Below, in pieces: positions 6,335 to 7,032 of a DNA stretch of 7,032 nt. The translations under genes and the position numbers were made by a program. How positions within the stretch are numbered: position 1 is the stretch's first letter; each line of letters opens with the position of its first letter. Where the stretch lies: contig QFOL01000209.1 in assembly GCA_003241215.1 (NCBI GenBank), positions 1 through 7,032 on the forward strand. Reading direction: 5' to 3'. The notes beneath the pieces were generated by a model. The model was not told the origin of the DNA. It did no database searches and saw nothing but the letters and a program-made list of their open reading frames with translations. The stretch is from Agrobacterium fabrum. GTDB lineage: Bacteria > Pseudomonadota > Alphaproteobacteria > Rhizobiales > Rhizobiaceae.

Positions 6335-6876
6335 GCGACGAGAAACAGACTTCCGCCCGTTCTGGAAATAGGGCGGCTTTGCGCGCCGGTATCGCCCTGG
6401 GGGTTTTTGCGGCTTTCATCGCTTTGCTGTTCTATGCCGATCCGACCGATCTGTATCTCTGGATCAAGGCGCTGCATATCATTGCCGTGATTTCCTGGAT
6501 GGCGGCGATTTTTTACCTGCCGCGGCTCTTCATCTATCACACCGACGCTCCTGCCGGTTCGCAGCAATCCGAAACCTTCAAGGTGATGGAGCAACGGCTG
6601 ATCAAGGTGATCATGAACCCGGCAATGATGATATCCTGGATACTGGGACTTTATCTCGCCTGGTCCGTTTATGGTTTTTCCGGCGGCTGGTTGCATGCAA
6701 AGATCGGGCTCGTGGTGCTTTTGACCATCACCCATGTTTATTTCAGTCGCAGTGCGAAACGTTTTGCGCGGGATGAAAATACGCGACCTGCCCGTCACTG
6801 GCGGTTGATGAATGAAGTTCCGACGCTGCTGATGATCCTGATTGTCATACTTGTGGTTGTGAAACCCTTCGGTTAA
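6331..6876 (+). CDS. hemJ: Protoporphyrinogen IX oxidase, HemJ family
   Basis: Encodes 181 residues of the HemJ (UPF0093) family, an integral membrane enzyme that oxidises protoporphyrinogen IX to protoporphyrin IX in bacteria lacking HemY or HemG. The core [21 protein letters not shown] (residues 44-64) contains H49 and is followed by RLFIYH (H70); [10 protein letters not shown] (122-131) contains K124. Characterised HemJ proteins depend on a conserved His and Lys of this type and bind haem. Predicted membrane spans are at about 42-62, 94-112, 121-140 and 162-178, plus an extra N-terminal span at about 19-35 after a polar, basic start. The ATG overlaps the hemE stop by 4 nt and has a purine-rich GAGGGGGG at 6317-6324, so it is probably co-transcribed and coupled with hemE. 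The shared pathway supports the call. The distantly related CopD label is sometimes given to such proteins, but HemJ fits better. Confidence 0.9.
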   Translation: MSDEKQTSARSGNRAALRAGIALGVFAAFIALLFYADPTDLYLWIKALHIIAVISWMAAIFYLPRLFIYHTDAPAGSQQSETFKVMEQRLIKVIMNPAMMISWILGLYLAWSVYGFSGGWLHAKIGLVVLLTITHVYFSRSAKRFARDENTRPARHWRLMNEVPTLLMILIVILVVVKPFG

Positions 6877-7032
6877 GTCGGTACGACGATAAATTTCGCG
6901 GAATTCGTGCTTTCCTCTTGCAGCGGCCGTGTTCAATCGCTATTTTCGGGCCACTCATCTTCGTGGCATGTGAATTATTCAGTCATCTGCGGTATCTCCC
7001 ACAGCATCTGATTCGCGAACACGCCCTCCCCC
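6877..7032. other. Non-coding stretch after hemJ, probably leader of the next gene
   Basis: 156 nt to the window end with no supported gene. There is a small inverted repeat GTCG-GTA-CGAC just after the hemJ stop, too weak for an intrinsic terminator, and no T-run follows it. In related alphaproteobacteria rho lies near this position, so this may be its upstream leader, but that rests on gene order rather than on anything seen here. Confidence 0.3.

Noticed and set aside
6301..6936. 211-codon minus-strand frame opposite hemJ
   Set aside because: His-, Gln- and Arg-rich translation typical of an antisense shadow; hemJ on the other strand has clear family motifs.
6969..6977. TGTGAATTA, resembling a reverse DnaA box after hemJ
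   Set aside because: One mismatch to the degenerate consensus, two to the strict one, and no companion boxes nearby.

Overview
This window looks like the replication-origin region of the main chromosome of an alphaproteobacterium, most likely a member of the Rhizobiales close to Rhizobium/Agrobacterium. The evidence is the gene order: a DUF299 kinase-phosphatase gene and hemE diverge from an AT-rich intergenic region that contains DnaA-box sequences, with maf, aroE, coaE, dnaQ, secB and fxsA on one flank. This arrangement is known from Caulobacter (Cori) and from rhizobial chromosomal origins. Protein sequence and base composition also fit a moderately GC-rich rhizobium. The species call is inference from memory of related proteins, not from a search.

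Layout. Positions 73-1191 (+ strand) hold fxsA, a small membrane protein, and secB, the export chaperone. A strong inverted repeat at 1221-1249 separates secB from a convergent five-gene block on the minus strand. Reading from the origin outward, that block is the DUF299 regulatory kinase/phosphorylase (4891-4070), maf (4037-3438), aroE (3445-2585), coaE (2585-1977) and dnaQ (1984-1286). The last four genes overlap by 8, 1 and 8 nt and the first gap is only 32 nt, so this is probably one operon. The 408-nt region at 4892-5299 has no credible gene. It holds one perfect DnaA box, several near-consensus boxes and two stretches of 50 nt with 80% or more A+T, and I interpret it as oriC. To its right, hemE (5300-6334) and hemJ (6331-6876) overlap by 4 nt and encode two steps of haem synthesis. 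The last 156 nt contain no gene I can support and may be the leader of the next gene.

Functional logic. Both operons next to the origin are transcribed away from it, co-directionally with the expected replication forks; only fxsA and secB point towards it. The most striking hidden element is a 15-of-16 match to the ParB-binding parS consensus at 3425-3440. It lies inside the first codons of aroE and includes the maf stop codon, about 1.5 kb from the putative origin. Origin and centromere-like site are therefore packed within about 2 kb, with the centromere inside coding sequence.

Everything else is ordinary core genome. I see no mobile element, CRISPR array, tRNA or rRNA, and no sign of a novel defence or biosynthetic system.
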